The notes below the pieces were generated by a model. That model had not been told where the DNA came from. It searched no databases and saw only the letters and a program-made list of their open reading frames with translations. Of a stretch of 64,000 bases of DNA, positions 59,801-64,000 are shown piece after piece. A program made the position numbers and the translations under genes. This DNA is from Craterostigma plantagineum. Its lineage: Eukaryota; Streptophyta; Magnoliopsida; Lamiales; Linderniaceae. The stretch lies in NCBI GenBank assembly GCA_027422505.1, contig JAPQWV010000408.1, positions 491,563-555,562 on the forward strand. The letters are read 5' to 3'. The stretch's first letter is position 1; every line of letters begins with the position of its first letter.

Positions 59801-61535
59801 TTAGACAAGGCAAGTGTCTTCTCCGCCAGTGTTCCATAGGAAATGAGCATAGTTAGCACTGTAATAAGAGTTATGAGGCTCAACGTCCATGGCTTCAATG
59901 TAAGCTTCTTCGGCGGCCCACATATCTTCTCTGACCAACCACAAGAAATTCGCATACTTGCTGAACGATTCCGCGTCTTTAGGTTCCGCTTTAGTCGCCC
60001 TCTTGAAGTACTCTTCCGCCCTGTCGAAAAAGAAGGCAAACAAATTTCAGACGAACAAATCGATCTTTCGCAGATAGCTGTCAGAGCTGTAAGAGCTTCC
60101 AGAAAATCTAAAATTTCGAAGATCGAAAATGCCAAAGAAATCGGCACCTGTCGTAATCCCGGGCGACTACGTAGAGAAATTGGGCGTAGTTAGCCAGCAA
60201 AAGGGCGTTTTCGGGCTCTCGGGCCAGCCCAGTCTGATAGAGAAACTCAGTTCGCAAGTGTTCTGAGCTCTCCTCAGCTTCTTCAGCCTTCGCATCTACG
60301 GGCGAAACGAATTTGAGCATCGGCCCGTTGTCCGATGCTTCGTGTAAGGAATCGGCGTTCATCTTACGAGCCTCGTCGACCATAGATTCCCATACAAACG
60401 TCTCTTCATCGGAGGACATGTGCTGCTTATTCGTCCCCGAAAGAGTTTCGCCTGACGATATTACATTGGGAGTGACGGTCCTGTAATGATTCGATTCGTC
60501 TGATCTGTCGTTGCCATCAGTACCACTCGTGATTGTCCCGAATTTTCCACCGCCTCCATTGTTACCGCCAATCGAAGTTTTGACAGCCAAAGGATCGAAG
60601 TTTTGGTTAGTAAGACCTTCGCCTTCAAACACAGAAGCCATTTCCATGGTGGGAATAGCGTAAGCTTCCATTGGTGCAGCTATGGAAGCATAGTTGGACA
60701 TGGAATACACGCTGTAATTTGCCAAGAGGATCATCAAGCAGACCATGAGATTAGGGGTTTGAGAGAAGATCTTCTGAAACAACCATACGAAGGAATCGTT
60801 CATCTCCTTCTGAACGCTCGCTAGGATTCCCTGAAGATCTTCGTAGAACAAGACTTCCCTCATGCGAAGGGTGTGGCTATGGAGCTCCTGGATTATAAAC
60901 ACCATGGATGAGAAGGCCTTCTTCACGGAGCAGTAAGCAGATTCGCCAGCACCGACGAGCCCTTCTTGCCAATGATTTTTATGGCTTCTCATCATCATAA
61001 TCGTTGGCGAGAATGGGATTCCAAGGTAATTCACTATTCCCTCAATATTGGGCTTTACGATCTCATCTCTCTCAGGTGGTGGCTTAAGATCTGCATACGG
61101 CTCCATGTTCTTCAAGAAGTTAACCTCACCACTCGAACCATTGGCTCCACCCTCAAAACTAAACTCAAAAGATTCTATTTTGCTGCTTTCCATGCCACCT
61201 CCTTCGTACGACTTGGACCTAATGTCTGATTCTTGATTGCCCTTATCGAACTCGTCGTCGGGGAGAGAATCTAAGCTAGCAGACGAAGCTCGCAATATGG
61301 GGCGAACCCACGATCTCAAATTATCGCAGGATTGTGACTTGTAGAGCCTAGTCGACGGTTGCTGGGAAGCAAACTTACCAAATCGGTAGATATCGCCGAG
61401 GGAAACGCTGCGTCGTAAGGAAGAGGTGGAAGAGGGCGATGAAATTGCAGAGGCTAACGCTTGAGAAGAAGGCGGCGACTGATGAACTGAAGGCTGCGAC
61501 CATTGTAATGAAGTTGCTGGCACTTTCAATCCCAT
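59801..61535 (-). CDS. TPR-like protein with a single membrane segment
   Basis: Two exons, 61535-60148 and 60020-59801, give 535 residues. The head is Ser/Pro-rich with RRSVSLGDIYRFGKF, then a region with a coiled, charged part and one hydrophobic segment (TPNLMVCLMILLANYSVYSM, about 265-285). Two to three TPR-like helical pairs close the protein: TGLAREPENALLLANYAQFL, ATKAEPKDAESFSKYANFLW and AMDVEPHNSYYSANYAHFLW. This is the plant TPR family of At1g07280/At2g29670 (from memory); its function is not known to me. A 5'UTR intron is likely, with acceptor near 61647 and donor near 61747 on the minus strand. Confidence 0.85.
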
Positions 61536-64000
61536 TTGTCAGAGACAGACAGCGAACTAGAAAAGCCAACACCTTTCAACCTCGAACACGACGATGAGAA
61601 GATTGCAGCTTTCTTCAGATTCAGATCTTGCTTCAAAACCCACCCCTGCAAAAAGGGATAAAACGAACAAATGAAAACCCAAATGAAATTCACAATCAAC
61701 ACAATAATCCGAATCATCGACAAAAGAAATTGAAGAATAAGAACTCACCAGCTCCGGCAAAAAGCTTTCAGTGCAGAAGCTTCACTGATTAATGAGCTCT
61801 ACAATCAAGAACGAAAAGTGAAGGGCTGGCGGGTCTTTAAATATGCAAGGAAGGGGAAGGAAACTGCGAATTATTAAAAAGGCGAAAAAATCTTGGGATG
61901 AGTCCAAAATAGGTGGTAAGTACGCAGAAGAATCAAAATCGTATATTATTTCATTTGAGTATTTATGTATTGCGAAGGCAAGGCAAGTAGGGTTCTAAAA
62001 CGGGCCGCCGTTGATTTTATATTTACTTAATTTCTTGATCGCTGAGATCCTAATCAAGAATGTTTCATACTAATCTACTAAATCATAGCTGTAATCAACT
62101 AATCTGATATTTTTATTAATTGAATTCACGTGCAATAATCATATACAATAATAACAATAAAAATTTTATGGACGACGCGGCTTTTCTCACGGCCAAAGAC
62201 CTTTTTCCCTTTGGCGGTGGCCGTGACTGGAACAACTCTAAATAGTTAAAAAAAAAATTGGCTTTAATTAGGAACATCATTATTAATTTTAATGCATGGT
62301 TAACTACACACGTTTTTATCATTCTTTCTTCTTCCTATTTCACTCGAAAAAAATGATGATCACCAAACTTCAATAGAAATATTTAGGCATATTGCCAGAT
62401 CGAAACCTCTCTCCCATTGCAAGAACAAGAAAAATGGTAATAGATTAGAACCACTAGCTTTTTATTTCAGTAATTAAATAATATTCTCATATATCTCCAT
62501 CATTCATGTAGATCCAAAAGCACCAGACATCTTATTTCCAATCCATTTAAAGCGATAATATATCATATAACCTCTTTGCTGTCAGTGTCAAGCCTCAACA
62601 TAACAAAACACTTATGTAACTATGTGATTCCGAGATAACATATTATATATAATCTTGATTTGACTTGTGGCATGTTATGATAATTCATTCTTTAACCCTT
62701 TTTGTCGTAATTTGAATATCGTCTACTTAGGCATGTCCAATGATACAATTTGCATTTTACACACATTTTTTCTGCAAAACTGTGACATATAAAAATGAGG
62801 TTGTTCTGCGGATTACGTCACTGCGACTGCGACCCATCATTCATATCGACTTGTGCCTTTCATAGAACGAGAAAGTGTACCATAACCTCATTAAAAAGAG
62901 TATCATGGGGAAATACTACACTAAATAAGTAATAAATAAATAAATAAAGGGACGGTCGAAAATGAGAACATGACTAACGTTGCAAATTAATCTGATTTCT
63001 ATTGGACGATGCAACAAAAAAATATGAGCCGTCAAAATTATAATAGAGAAAACCAATATATTTTCTTTGATAAGAATGATTATTTAAAACAACCAATGAT
63101 CGTATGCCTATCACGTGGTCTAAGAGTGCGATTGGTTGTTGTCGATTTATTTAAAAGAAGAACATGAAAACCTTGAATATGGGTCGCCATGAAGAAAAAA
63201 TCAATCTTTTATTTTCTTGATAAGAATGATGATAGCGAGATATATATTATCATCTCTCGTTTCTCTGTCTTGTTTGTTCCCCTTACATTGTAAAAAAGAT
63301 TTGAATAATGGTCGACGACGATGTATGAAGCTTTATTAGCTTGTAGCAGATATGCGCCTGGATTCGGGAACAATGAATGATAAAATAAAGAAATATATTT
63401 TAATAATCTAATTTAATATTGTTTTAGTCGTTCTTGGTATGTTTTTAAAAGTTTGTATTGTTCATATTTGTTGAAATAACTATGCATAATAAATTTAAGT
63501 TTAATTATGTATATATAAATTTTATGCATAATAATTTTTGACAAAAAGTAGTAATTAACTAAACATAAGTAAATAGAATTAGTGGATGGTTTTTCTTAAT
63601 TTTATTATTTAATTTATTTTGTAAAATTGACAGACCAAAAAATGGCAGTTATACACAACCCTCATGTTTAATATAATGCTACTCTAAATTGCACACGCAC
63701 ATTCGTATGCTATATCATATATAAATCTATTAAATAACCATTCTCTACAAATAGAATGGTAAATGACAAAAAATAAATGCAAGGTAGTGGATTATTTCTT
63801 ATTAATTTTATATAATTATTAATTTGAGAAAAAATCTGATTGGTTGATTGATACACCAAATTAAGCGGTTTTTAACTCTGCTGAGCATTAATAGAAGAGT
63901 AAAGATAATAGAATATATCATTATTTATAAGATTTATTCTCCCATTTCCAAGCGATAAATTAATGGAATTGTATTTCAATATTCTGCGGTCCTTAAGAAT
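61536..64000. other. TPR gene leader and a gene-free AT-rich end of window
   Basis: The leader and promoter of the TPR gene occupy up to about 61850. From there to the window end no coding exon, RNA or clear transposon was seen. A hairpin with arms TCACGGCC/GGCCGTGA sits at 62187-62226. Confidence 0.5.

Overview
The window is plant nuclear DNA, almost certainly from a eudicot. Genes are split by many GT-AG introns, their products belong to plant-only or plant-typed families (HsfA1, KUA1-type MYB, GIL1/DUF641, CYP86A, ELF4, plant PI-PLC and NPC), and the AT-rich spacers carry short non-autonomous DNA transposons and microsatellites. No bacterial, viral, organellar, rRNA, tRNA or CRISPR signal was seen. 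The species cannot be fixed from the sequence.

Left part (1-23.1 kb): the 5' end of a SEC16 gene (minus), a DeSI/PPPDE isopeptidase (plus), a KUA1-like MYB repressor (minus), a short uncharacterised plant protein (plus), the membrane-anchored MYB MAMYB (minus), a mobile-element zone (7.8-9.2 kb), a 22-exon gene for a very large glycine-rich membrane protein (plus), then HSFA1D and an RNF14/NHL8-type RBR ubiquitin ligase side by side (both minus).

Middle part (23.1-48 kb): a Tourist-like MITE, a single-exon CYP86A1-like fatty acid omega-hydroxylase, a GIL1-like DUF641 protein, PCNA with a cell-cycle promoter, a DUF89 metal-dependent phosphatase, a 1,088-residue protein joining RING, TRAF-like, Gln/Pro-rich and U1-type zinc finger parts, a 3.7-4.4 kb spacer, the 55-residue mitochondrial ATP synthase 6 kDa subunit, and a plant-specific protein ending LPQEWTY.

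Right part (48-64 kb): PI-specific phospholipase C, two MITEs, an ER-type cyclophilin (ROC7/CYP20-1), ELF4 divergent from a myo-inositol kinase, non-specific phospholipase C (NPC1), a TPR protein, and about 2.2 kb of AT-rich DNA with no gene seen.

Exon borders were set by hand: every multi-exon gene keeps frame through all its junctions, apart from three single-base frame breaks (glycine-rich protein exon 1, CYP86A1, cyclophilin exon 1). Each break can be explained by one base gained or lost in a T or A run, so base-calling error must be excluded before calling them pseudogenes. The gene order mixes what I remember as several separate Arabidopsis segments (HSFA1D-NHL8; CYP86A1, GIL1, PLC, ROC7, MIK; NPC1, TPR, PCNA1; and the SEC16/KUA1/DeSI/glycine-rich group), as expected after ancient polyploidy and differential gene loss. 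No wholly new system was found. The most unusual items are the RING-to-U1-finger protein and a palindromic foldback element family with two copies.
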